This document shows positions 1 through 11,995 of a stretch of 64,000 nt of DNA, one piece after another. The translations under genes and the position numbers were made by a program. Under the pieces are notes generated by a model. The model was not told where the DNA came from and searched no databases. It saw only the letters and a program-made list of their open reading frames with translations. The DNA is from Escarpia spicata (lineage: Eukaryota; Annelida; Polychaeta; Sabellida; Siboglinidae). Position 1 is the stretch's first letter. Each line of letters starts with the position of its first letter. Location: assembly GCA_963995525.1 (NCBI GenBank), contig OZ023214.1, positions 58,059,133-58,123,132 on the forward strand, given 5' to 3'.

Positions 1-2055
1 GCAATACGGTGACCACAGAGTGTTTGTAGCACATGGTGGGTCATCAACTACCCTACAATACGGTGACCACAGAGTGTTTGTAGCACATGGTGGGTCATCA
101 ACTACCATACAATACGGTGACCACAGAGTGTTTGTAGCACATGGTGAGTTATCAACTACCCTACAGTACGGTGACAACAGAGTGTTTGTAGCACATGGTG
201 GGTCATCAACTACCCTGCATTACCGTGACCACAGAGTGTTTGTAGCACATGGTGGGTCATCAACTACCCTGCAGTACGGTGACCACAGAGGGTTTCTAGC
301 ACATGGTGGGTCATCAACTACCCTGTAATACGGTGACCACAGAGTGTTTGTAGCAAATGGTTGGTCATCAACTAGCCTGCAATACGGTGACCACTGAGTG
401 TTTATAGCACATGGTGGGTTATCAACTACCCTGCAATACGGTGACCACAGAGTGTTTGTAGCACATGGTGAGTCATCACCAACCCTACAATACGGTGACC
501 ACAGTGTGTTTGTAGCACATGGTGAGTCATCACCAACCTTACAATACGGTGACCACAGAGTGTTTGTAGCACATGGTGTGTCATCAACTACCCTACAATA
601 CGGTGACCACAGAGTGTTTGTAGCACATGGTGAGTCATTAACAACCCTACAAAACGGTGACCACAGAGTGTTTGTAGCACATGGTGGGTCATCAACTACC
701 CTGCAATACGGTGACCACAAAGTGTTTGTAGCACATCGTGGGTCATGAACTACCATACAATACGGTGACCACAGAGTGTTTGTAGCACATGGTGAGTCAT
801 CAACTACCCTACAGTACGGTGACAACAGAGTGTTTGTAGCACATGGTGGGTCATCAACTACCCTGCATTAATGTGACCACAGAGTGTTTGTAGCACATGG
901 TGGGTCATCAACTACCCTGTAGTACGGTGACCACAGAGGGTTTCTAGCACATGGTGGGTCATCAACTACCCTGCAATACGGTGACCACAGAGTGTTTGTA
1001 GCAAATGGTTGGTCATCAACTACCCTGCAATACGGTGACCACAGAGTGTTTATAGCACATGGTGGGTTATCAACTACCCTGCAATAAGGTGACCACAGAG
1101 TATTTGTAGCACATGGTGAGTCATCAACTACCCTGCAATACGGTGACTACAGGGTGTTTGTAGCACATGGTGAGTCATCAACTACCCTACAATACGGTGA
1201 CCACAGAGTGTTTGTAGCACATGGTGAATCATCAACAACCGTACAATACGGTGACCACAGATTGTTTGTAGCACATGGTGAGTCATCAACTACCCTACAA
1301 TACGGTGACCACAGAGTGTTTGTAGCACATGGTGGGTCATCACCTACCATACAATACGGTGTCCACAGAGGGTTTGTAGCACATGGTGGGTCATCAACTA
1401 CCCTACAATACGGTGATCACAGAGTGTTTGTAGCACTTGGTGGGTCATCAACTACCCTGCAATACGGTGACCACAGAGTGTTTGTAGCACAGTGTGGGTC
1501 ATCAACTACCCTGCAATACGGTGACCACAGAGTGTTTGTAGCACATGGTGGGTCATCAACTACCCTACAATACGATGACCACAGAGTGTTTGTAGCACAT
1601 GGTGGGTCATCAACTACCCTACAATACGATGACCACAGAGTGTTTGTAGCACATGGTGGGTCATCAACTACCCTACAATACGATGACCACAGAGTGTTTG
1701 TGGCACATGGTGGGTCATCAACTACCCTACAATACGGTGACCACAGAGTGTTTGTAGCACATTGTGAGTCATCAACTACTATTCTACAATACGGTGACCA
1801 CAGAGTGTTTGTAGCACATGGTGGGTCATCACCTACCATACAATACGGTGTCCACAGAGGGTTTGTAGCACATGGTGGGTCATCAACTACCCTACAATAC
1901 GGTGATCACAGAGTGTTTGTAGCACTTGGTGGGTCATCAACTACCCTGCAATACGGTGACCACAGAGTGTTTGTAGCACATGGTGGGTCATCAACTACCC
2001 TGCAATACGGTGACCACAGAGTGTTTGTAGCACATGGTGGGTCATCAACTACCCG
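1..2055 (+). repeat. 2,055-bp higher-order repeat, copy 1
   Basis: The unit is 38 monomers, one of them 57 bp. Sequence at position n matches n + 2,055 at both ends of the unit: the in-frame stop at 326-328 matches 2381-2383, the run starting 398 matches 2453, and the run starting 1154 matches 3209. Between about 500 and 1100 the two copies are out of step by one monomer (offset 2,109). Copy 1 lacks the CATGATGAGTC monomer present at 2507-2560 and keeps one monomer that is lost from copy 2 near 3050. Confidence 0.8.
1748..1804 (+). repeat. 57-bp variant monomer, single type
   Basis: Three bases are gained around monomer positions 31-35, giving ACTACTATTCTACAAT where others read ACTACCCTACAAT. 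Single copies start at 1748, 5261, 8610, 22466, 23711, 25766, 29387, 33386, 36467, 38198 and 41223. Each is followed directly by the variant with CACCTACCATAC and GTGTCCACAGAGGG. All 11 lie in P blocks. A single origin followed by copying is the simplest explanation. Confidence 0.9.
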
Positions 2056-3545
2056 GCAATACGGTGACCACAGAGTGTTTGTAGCACATGGTGGGTCATC
2101 AACTACCCTACAATACGGTGACCACAGAGTGTTTGTAGCACATGGTGGGTCATCAACTACCATACAATACGGTGACCACAGAGTGTTTGTAGCACATGGT
2201 GAGTCATCAACTACCCTACAGTACGGTGACAACAGAGTGTTTGTAGCACATGGTGGGTCATCAACTACCCTGCATTACCGTGACCACAGAGTGTTTGTAG
2301 CACATGGTGGGTCATCAACTACCCTGCAGTACGGTGACCACAGAGGGTTTCTAGCACATGGTGGGTCATCAACTACCCTGTAATACGGTGACCACAGAGT
2401 GTTTGTAGCAAATGGTTGGTCATCAACTAGCCTGCAATACGGTGACCACTGAGTGTTTATAGCACATGGTGGGTTATCAACTACCCTGCAATACGGTGAC
2501 CACAGAGTGTTTGTAGCACATGATGAGTCATCAACAACCCTACAATACGGTGACCACAGAGTGTTTGTAGCACATGGTGAGTCATCACCAACCCTACAAT
2601 ACGGTGACCACAGTGTGTTTGTAGCACATGGTGAGTCATCACCAACCTTACAATACGGTGACCACAGAGTGTTTGTAGCACATGGTGTGTCATCAACTAC
2701 CCTACAATACGGTGACCACAGAGTGTTTGTAGCACATGGTGAGTCATTAACAACCCTACAAAACGGTGACCACAGAGTGTTTGTAGCACGTGGTGGGTCA
2801 TCAACTACCCTGCAATACGGTGACCACAAAGTGTTTGTAGCACATCGTGGGTCATGAACTACCATACAATACGGTGACCACAGAGTGTTTGTAGCACATG
2901 GTGAGTCATCAACTACCCTACAGTACGGTGACAACAGAGTGTTTGTAGCACATGGTGGGTCATCAACTACCCTGCATTACGGTGACCACAGAGTGTTTGT
3001 AGCACATGGTGGGTCATCAACTACCCTGTAGTACGGTGACCACAGAGGGTTTCTAGCACATGGTTGGTCATCAACTACCCTGCAATACGGTGACCACAGA
3101 GTGTTTATAGCACATGGTGGGTTATCAACTACCCTACAATAAGGTGACCACAGAGTATTTGTAGCACATGGTGAGTCATCAACTACCCTGCAATACGGTG
3201 ACTACAGGGTGTTTGTAGCACATGGTGAGTCATCAACAACCCTACAATACGGTGACCACAGAGTGTTTGTAGCACATGGTGAATCATCAACAACCGTACA
3301 ATACGGTGACCACAGATTGTTTGTAGCACATGGTGAGTCATCAACTACCCTACAATACGGTGACCACAGAGTGTTTGTAGCACATGGTGGGTCATCACCT
3401 ACCATACAATACGGTGTCCACAGAGGGTTTGTAGCACATGGTCGGTCATCAACTACCCTACAATACGGTGATCACAGAGTGTTTGTAGCACTTGGTGGGT
3501 CATCAACTACCCTGCAATACGGTGACCACAGAGTGTTTGTAGCAC
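2056..3545 (+). repeat. 2,055-bp higher-order repeat, partial copy 2
   Basis: This continues the match to 1-1490 and stops near 3545, where the copy 1 monomer with CACAGTGTGGG (1490) is replaced by one with GGTGCATCATC. The monomer 3047-3100 is a hybrid: its left part is the TTTCTAGCACATGG variant and its right part is the TTGGTC variant, which are two separate monomers in copy 1 (from about 939). That explains the single-monomer loss. Confidence 0.75.
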
Positions 3546-3639
3546 ATGGTGCATCATCAACAACCGTACAATACGGTGACCACAGATTGTTTGTAGCACA
3601 TGGTGAGTCATCAACTACCCTACAATACGGTGACCACAG

Positions 3640-3900
3640 AGTGTTTGTAGCACATGGTGGGTCATCACCTACCATACAATACGGTGTCCACAGAGGGTTT
3701 GTAGCACATGGTGGGTCATCAACTACCCTGCAATACGGTGACCACAGAATGTTTGTAGCACATGGTTGGTCATCAACTACCATGCAATACGGTGACCACA
3801 GAGTGTTTGTAGCACATGGTGGGTCATCAACTACCCTGCAATACGGTGACCACAGAATGTTTGTAGCACATGGTTGGTCATCAACTACCATGCAATACGG
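3640..3900 (+). repeat. 108-bp dimer duplication
   Basis: The pair of monomers with CACAGAATGTTTG and TTGGTCATCAACTACCATG occurs twice in a row, with the AATG variant at 3748 and again at 3856 (offset 108). In the related stretches near 27.85 kb, 30.88 kb and 34.88 kb the dimer is present once, so this is a local two-monomer gain. Confidence 0.75.
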
Positions 3901-4234
3901 TGACCACAGAGTGTTTGTAGCACATGGTGGGTCATCAACTACCCTACAATACGGTGACCACAGAGTGTTTGTAGCACATGGTGGGTCATCAACTACCCTA
4001 CAATACGGTGACCACAGAGTGTTTGTAGCACATGATGAGTCATCAACAACACTAAAATACGGTGACCAAAGAATGTTTGTAGCACATGGTGAGTCATCAA
4101 CTACCCTACAATACGGTGACCACAGAGTGTTTGTAGCACATGGTGGGTCATCAACTACCCTGCAATACGGTGACCACAGAGTGTTTGTAGCACATGGTGG
4201 GTCTTGAACTACCCTACAATACGGTGACCACAGA

Positions 4235-4870
4235 GTGTTTGTAACACATGGTGTGTCATCAACTACCCTACAATACGGTGACCACAGAGTGTTTGTAGCA
4301 CATGGTGAGTCATCAACAACCCTACAATACGGTGACCACAGAGTGTTTGTAGCACGCGGTGGGTCATCAACTACCCTGCATTACGGTGACCACAGAATGT
4401 TTGTAGCACATGGTGGGTCATCAACTACCCTGCAGTACGGTGACCACAGAGGGTTTGTAGCACATGGTGGGTCATCAACTACCCTGCAATACGATGACCA
4501 CAGAGTGTTTGTAGCATATGGTTGGTCATCAACTACCCTGCAATACGGTGACCACAGAGTGTTTGTAGCACATGGTGGGTCTTGAACTACCCTACAATAC
4601 GGTGACCACAGAGTGTTTGTAACACATGGTGTGTCATCAACTACCCTACAATACGGTGACCACAGAGTGTTTGTAGCACATGGTGAGTCATCAACAACCC
4701 TACAATACGGTGACCACAGAGTGTTTGTAGCACGCGGTGGGTCATCAACTACCCTGCATTACGGTGACCACAGAATGTTTGTAGCACATGGTGGGTCATC
4801 AACTACCCTGCAGTACGGTGACCACAGAGGGTTTGTAGCACATGGTGGGTCATCAACTACCCTGCAATAC
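4235..4870 (+). repeat. 378-bp heptamer doublet (first instance)
   Basis: A block of seven monomers (378 bp) starting with the GTGTTTGTAACACATGG variant at 4235 is repeated at 4613. Each copy starts just after the GGGTCTTGAAC variant. The order is: AACACATGGTGTG; GAGTC with CAACAACC; CACGCGG with CATTACGG; AATGTTTG; GGGTTTG; CGATGACC; CATATGGTTGG. The second copy leaves the pattern near 4870, where CGATGACC and CATATGG are replaced by ordinary monomers. The same heptamer doublet appears at 28253, 31280, 32198 and 35279. Confidence 0.85.
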
Positions 4871-7423
4871 GGTGACCACAGAGTGTTTGTAGCACATGGT
4901 GGGTCATCAACTACCCTACAATATGGTGACCACAGAGTGTTTGTAGCACATGGTGGGTCATCAATTATCCTGCAATACGGTGACCACAGAGTGTTTGTAG
5001 CACATGGTGGGTCATCAACTACCCTGCAATACGGTGACTACAGAGTGTTTGTAGCACATGGTAGGTCACCAACTACCCTGCAATACGGTGACCACAGAGT
5101 GTTTGTAGCACACGGTGGGTCATCAACTACCCTGCAATACGGTGACCACAGGGTGTTTGTAGCACATGGTTGGTCATCAACTACCCTGCAATACGGTGAC
5201 CACAGAGTGTTTGTAGCACATGGTTGGTCATCAACTACCCTACAATACGATGACCACAGAGTGTTTGTAGCACATGGTGAGTCATCAACTACTATTCTAC
5301 AATACGGTGACCACAGAGTGTTTGTAGCACATGGTGGGTCATCACCTACCATACAATACGGTGTCCACAGAGGGTTTGTAGCACATGGTGGGTCATCAAC
5401 TACCCTACAATACGGTGATCACAGAGTGTTTGTAGCACTTGGTGGGTCATCAACTACCCTGCAATACGGTGACCACAGAGTGTTTGTAGCACATGGTGGG
5501 TCATCAACTACCCTGCAATACGGTGACCACAGAGTGTTTGTAGCACATGGTGGGTCATCAACTACCCGGCAATACGGTGACCACAGAGTGTTTGTAGCAC
5601 ATGGTGGGTCATCAACTACCCTACAATACGGTGACCACAGAGTGTTTGTAGCACATGGTGGGTCATCAACTACCATACAATACGGTGACCACAGAGTGTT
5701 TGTAGCACATGGTGAGTCATCAACTACCCTACAGTACGGTGACAACAGAGTGTTTGTAGCTCATGGTGGGTCATCAACTACCCTGCATTACCGTGACCAC
5801 AGAGTGTTTGTAGCACATGGTGGGTCATCAACTACCCTGCAGTACGGTGACCACAGAGGGTTTCTAGCACATGGTGGGTCATCAACTACCCTGTAATACG
5901 GTGACCACAGAGTGTTTGTAGCAAATGGTTGGTCATCAACTAGCCTGCAATACGGTGACCACTGAGTGTTTATAGCACATGGTGGGTTATCAACTACCCT
6001 GCAATACGGTGACCACAGAGTGTTTGTAGCACATGATGAGTCATCAACAACCCTACAATACGGTGACCACAGAGTGTTTGTAGCACATGGTGAGTCATCA
6101 CCAACCCTACAATACGGTGACCATAGTGTGTTTGTAGCACATGGTGAGTCATCACCAACCTTACAATACGGTGACCACAGAGTGTTTGTAGCACATGGTG
6201 TGTCATCAACTACCCTACAATACGGTGACCACAGAGTGTTTGTAGCACATGGTGAGTCATTAACAACCCTACAAAACGGTGTCCACAGAGTGTTTGTAGC
6301 ACATGGTGGGTCATCAACTACCCTGCAATACGGTGACCACAAAGTGTTTGTAGCACATCGTGGGTCATGAACTACCATACAATACGGTGACCACAGAGTG
6401 TTTGTAGCATATGGTGAGTCATCAACTACCCTACAGTACGGTGAAAACAGAGTGTTTGTAGCACATGGTGGGTCATCAACTACCCTGCATTACGGTGACC
6501 ACAGAGTGTTTGTAGCACATGGTGGGTCATCAACTACCCTGTAGTACGGTGACCACAGAGGGTTTCTAGCACATGGTGGGTCATCAACTACCCTGCAATA
6601 CGGTGACCACAGAGTGTTTGTAGCAAATGGTTGGTCATCAACTACCCTGCAATACGGTGACCACAGAGTGTTTATAGCACATGGTGGGTTATCAACTACC
6701 CTGCAATAAGGTGACCACAGAGTATTTGTAGCACATGGTGAGTCATCAACAACCCTACAATACGGTGACCACAGACTGTTTGTAGCACATGGTGAGTTAT
6801 CAACAACCCTACAATACGGTGACCACAGGGTGTTTGTAGCACATGGTGTGTCATCAACTACCCTACAATACGGTGACCACAGAGTGTTTGTAGCACATGG
6901 TGAGTCATCAACTACCCTACAGTACGTTGACCACAGAGTGTTTGTAGCACATGGTGGGTCATCAACTACCCTGCATTACGGTGACCACAGAGTGTTTGTA
7001 GCACATGGTGGGTCATCAATTATCCTGCAATACGGTGACCACAGAGTGTTTGTAGAACATGGTGGGTCATCAACTACCCTGCAATACGGTGACTACAGAG
7101 TGTTTGTAGCACATGGTGGGTCATCAACTACCCTGCAGTACGGTGACCACAGAAGGTTTGTAGCACATGGTGGGTCATCAACTACCCTGCAATACGGTGA
7201 ACACAGAGTGTTTGTAGCACATGGTGGGTTATCAACTACCCTGCAATACGGTGACTACAGGGTGTTTGTAGCACATGGTGAGTCATCAACAACCCTACAA
7301 TACGGTGACCACAGAGTGTTTGTAGCACATGGTGAATCATCAACAACCGTACAATACGGTGACCACAGACTGTTTGTAGCACATGGTGAGTCATCAACTA
7401 CCCTACAATACGGTGACCACAGA

Positions 7424-7475
7424 GTGTTTGTAGCACATGGTGTGATCACCTACCATACAATACGGTGTCCACAGA
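7424..7475 (+). repeat. 52-bp monomer with a 2-bp deletion
   Basis: The monomer reads CATGGTGTGATCACC where relatives read CATGGTGTGTCATC or CATGGTGGGTCATCACC. The change fits loss of TC from the GTGTGTC variant and shifts the 18-codon frame. The identical event is found at 39821-39872, exactly 32,397 bp downstream. It creates a TGATCA site. Confidence 0.9.
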
Positions 7476-10039
7476 GGGTTTGTAGCACATGGTGGGTCAT
7501 CAACTACCCTACAATACGGTGATCACAGAGTGTTTGTAGCACTTGGTGGGTCATCAACTACCCTGCAATACGGTGACCACAGAGTGTTTGTAGCACAGTG
7601 TGGGTCATCAACTACCCTGCAATACGGTGACCACAGAGTGTTTGTAGCACATGGTGGGTCATCAACTACCCTGCAATACGGTGACCACAGAATGTTTGTA
7701 GCACATGGTTGGTCATCAACTACCCTGCAATACGGTGACCACAGAGTGTTTGTAGCACATGGTGGGTCATCAACTACCCTACAATACGGTGACCACAGAG
7801 TGTTTGTAGCACATGGTGGGTCATCAACTACCCTACAATACGGTGACCACAGAGTGTTTGTAGCACATGGTGAGTCATCAACAACACTAAAATACGGTGA
7901 CCAAAGAATGTTTGTAGCACATGGTGAGTCATCAACAACCCTACAATACGGTGACCACAGAGTGTTTGTAGCACATGGTGGGTCATCAACTACCCTGCAA
8001 TACGGTGACCACAGAGTGTTTGTAGCACATGGTGGGTCTTGAACTACCCTACAATACGGTGACCACAGAGTGTTTGTAACACATGGTGTGTCATCAACTA
8101 CCCTACAATACGGTGACCACAGAGTGTTTGTAGCACATGGTGAGTCATCAACAACCCTACAATACGGTGACCACAGAGTGTTTGTAGCACGCGGTGGGTC
8201 ATCAACTACCCTGCATTACGGTGACCACAGAGTGTTTGTAGCACATGGTGGGTCATCAACTACCCTGCAGTACGGTGACCAGAGAGGGTTTGTAGCACAT
8301 GGTGGGTCATCAACTACCCTGCAATACGATGACCACAGAGTGTTTGTAGCATATGGTTGGTCATCAACTACCCTGCAATACGGTGACCACAGAGTGTTTG
8401 TAGCACATGTTGGGTCATCAACTACCCTACAATATGGTGACCACAGAGTGTTTGTAGCACATGGTGGGTCATCAATTATCCTGCAATACGGGGACCACAG
8501 AGTGTTTGTAGCACATGGTGGGTCATCAACTACCCTGCAATACGGTGACTACAGAGTGTTTGTAGCACATGGTGGGTCACCAACTACCCTACAATACGGT
8601 GACCACAGAGTGTTTGTAGCACATGGTGAGTCATCAACTACTATTCTACAATACGGTGACCACAGAGTGTTTGTAGCACATGGTGGGTCATCACCTACCA
8701 TACAATACGGTGTCCACAGAGGGTTTGTAGCACATGGTGGGTCATCAACTACCCTACAATACGGTGATCACAGAGTGTTTGTAGCACTTGGTGGGTCATC
8801 AACTACCCTGCAATACGGTGACCACAGAGTGTTTGTAGCACATGGTGGGTCATCAACTACCCTGCAATACGGTGACCACAGAGTGTTTGTAGCATATGGT
8901 GGGTCATCAACTACCCGGCAATACGGTGACCACAGAGTGTTTGTAGCACATGGTGGGTCATCAACTACCCTACAATACGGTGACCACAGAGTGTTTGTAG
9001 CACATGGTGGGTCATCAACTACCATACAATACGTTGACCACAGAGTGTTTGTAGCACATGGTGAGTCATCAACTACCCTACAGTACGGTGACAACAGAGT
9101 GTTTGTAGCACATGGTGGGTCATCAACTACCCTGCATTACCGTGACCACAGAGTGTTTGTAGCACATGGTGGGTCATCAACTACCCTGCAGTACGGTGAC
9201 CACAGAGGGTTTCTAGCACATGGTGGGTCATCAACTACCCTGCAATACGGTGACCACAGAGTGTTTGTAGCAAATGGTTGGTCATCAACTAGCCTGCAAT
9301 ACGGTGACCACTGAGTGTTTATAGCACATGGTGGGTTATCAACTACCCTGCAATACGGTGACCACAGAGTGTTTGCAGCACATGATGAGTCATCAACAAC
9401 CCTACAATACGGTGACCACAGAGTGTTTGTAGCACATGGTGAGTCATCACCAACCTTACAATACGGTGACCACAGAGTGTTTGTAGCACATGGTGTGTCA
9501 TCAACTACCCTACAATACGGTGACCACAGAGTGTTTGTAGCACATGGTGAGTCATTAACAACCCTACAATACGGTGACCACAGAGTGTTTGTAGCACATG
9601 GTGGGTCATCAACTACCCTGCAATACGGTGACCACAAAGTGTTTGTAGCACATCGTGGGTCATGAACTACCCTACAATACGGTGACCACAGAATGTTTGT
9701 AGCACATGGTGTGTCATCAACTACCATACAATACGGTGACCACAGAGTGTTTGTAGCACATGGTGGGTCATCAAATACCCTGCATTACGGTGACCACAGA
9801 GTGTTTGTAGCATATGGTTGGTCATCAACTACCCTGCAATACGGTGAACACAGAGTGTTTGTAGCACATGGTGGGTTATCAACTACCCTGCAATACGGTG
9901 ACCACAGAGTGTTTGTAGTACATGGTGGGTCACCAACTACCCTGCAATACGGTGACTACAGGGTGTTTGTAGCACATGGTGAGTCATCAACAACCCTACA
10001 ATACGGTGACCACAGAGTGTTTGTAGCACATGGTGAATC

Positions 10040-11995
10040 ATCAACAACCGTACAATACGGTGACCACAGACTGTTTGTAGCACATGGTGAGTCATCAACT
10101 ACCCTACAATACGGTGACCACAGAGTGTTTGTAGCACATGGTGGGTCATCACCTACCATACAATACGGTGTCCACAGAGGGTTTGTAGCACATGGTGGGT
10201 CATCAACTACCCTACAATACGGTGATCACAGAGTGTTTGTAGCACTTGGTGGGTCATCAACTACCCTGCAATACGGTGACCACAGAGTGTTTGTAGCACA
10301 GTGTGGGTCATCAACTACCCTGCAATACGGTGACCACAGAGTGTTTGTAGCACATGGTGGGTCATCAACTACCCTGCAATACGGTGACCACAGAATGTTT
10401 GTAGAACATGGTGGGTCATCAATTATCCTGCAATACGGTGACCACAGAGTGTTTGTAGCACATGGTGGGTCATCAACTACCCAGCAATACGGTGACTACA
10501 GAGTGTTTGTAGCACATGGTGGGTCACCAACTACCCTGCAATACGGTGACCACAGAGTGTTTGTAGCACACGGTGGGTCATCAATTACCCTGCAATACGG
10601 TGACCACAGAGTGTTTGTAGCACATGGTTGGTCATCAACTACCCTGCAATACGGTGACCACAGAGTGTTTGTAGCACATGGTGGGTCATCAACTACCCTA
10701 CAATACGATGACCACAGAGTGTTTGTAGCACATGGTGGGTCATCAACTACCCTACAATACGGTGACCACAGAGTGTTTGTAGCACATGGTGAGTCATCAA
10801 CTACTATTCTACAATACGGTGACCACAGAGTGTTTGTAGCACATGGTGGGTCATCAACTACCCTACAATTCGGTGACCACAGAGTGTTTGTAGCACATGG
10901 TGAGTCATCAACTACTATTCTACAATACGGTGACCACAGAGTGTTTGTAGCACATGGTGGGTCATCACCTACCATACAATACGGTGTCCACAGAGGGTTT
11001 GTAGCACATGGTGGGTCATCAACTACCCTACAATAAGGTAATCACAGAGTGTTTGTAGCACTTGGTGGGTCATCAACTACCCTGCAATACGGTGACCACA
11101 GAGTGTTTGTAGCACATGGTGGGTCATCAACTACCCTGCATTACGGTGACCACAGAGTGTTTGTAGCACATGGTGGGTCATAAACTACCCTGCAGTACGG
11201 TGACCACAGAGTGTTTGTAGCACATGGTTGGTCATCAACTACCCTGCAATACTATGACCACAGAGTGTTTGTAGCACATGGTGGGTCATCAACTACCCTG
11301 CAATACGGTGACCACAGAGTGTTTGTAGCACATGGTGAGTCATCAACTACTATTCTACAATACGATGACCACAGAGTGTTTGTAGCACATGGTGGGTCAT
11401 CAACTATCCTACAATACGGTGACCACAGAGTGTTTGTAGCACATGTTGAGTCATCAACTACTATTCTACAATACGGTGACCACAGAGTGTTTGTAGCACA
11501 TGGTGGGTCATCACCTACCATACAATACGGTGTCCACAGAGGGTTTGTAGCACATGGTGGGTCATCAACTACCCTACAATACGGTGATCACAGAGTGTTT
11601 GTAGCACTTGGTGGGTCATCAACTACCCTGCAATAAGGTGACCACATAGTGTTTGTAGCACATGGTGGGTCATCAACTACCCTGCATTACGGTGACCACA
11701 GAGTGTTTGTAGCACATGGTGGGTCATAAACTACCCTGCAGTACGGTGACCACAGAGTGTTTGTAGCACATGGTTGGTCATCAACTACCCTGCAATACTA
11801 TGACCACAGAGTGTTTGTAGCACATGGTGGGTCATCAACTACCCTGCAGTACGGTGACCACAGAGGGTTTGTAGCACATGGTGGGTCATCAACTACCATG
11901 CAATACGGTGACCACAGAGTGTTTGTAGCACATGGTGGGTCATCAACTACCATGCAATACGGTGACCACAGAGTGTTTGTAGCACATGATTGGTC
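10040..11995 (+). repeat. 1,956-bp higher-order repeat, copy 1
   Basis: The unit is 36 monomers with four 57-bp variants. The run at 11211 recurs at 13167, the 57-bp trios at 10773 and 11319 recur at 12729 and 13275, and the opposite-strand open stretch 10496-10975 recurs at 12452-12931, all with offset 1,956. The boundary is placed inside the hybrid monomer 11973-12026. Confidence 0.85.
10773..10940 (+). repeat. Paired 57-bp variant monomers (57 + 54 + 57)
   Basis: Two 57-bp monomers are separated by one 54-bp monomer, so the trio is 168 bp. Trios start at 10773, 11319, 12729, 13275, 16088, 45330, 45876, 47232, 48210, 49458, 50436, 56922 and 57468. There are two subtypes. In one, the second 57-mer has CATGGTGAGTC (10773, 12729, 45330, 56922); in the other it has CATGTTGAGTC, and its first 57-mer continues CAATACGATG or a near variant of it. 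The two subtypes alternate along Q1 and early Q2. All 13 trios lie in Q blocks. Confidence 0.9.

Larger units (their letters stand above)
1..9690 (+). repeat. Block family P, first copy (P1)
   Basis: This stretch has P-type markers: 57-bp monomers occurring singly (starts 1748, 5261, 8610), monomers starting GTGTTTGTAACACATGG (position 10 G to A) and the GGGTCTTGAAC variant. The order of variants in 1-6.8 kb recurs in 20.7-27 kb, and 6830-9692 recurs at 39173-42197. The right limit is set where the order changes to that of the Q family and is approximate to a few monomers. No gene is present. Confidence 0.6.

Noticed and set aside
2481..2696. Third open frame (71 codons, MMTHHVLQTLCGH-like) on the reverse strand, repeated near 5994, 21090, 24444, 26499 and 53980
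   Set aside because: It opens only where the CAACAACC variants remove a TAG; a by-product of variant clustering.
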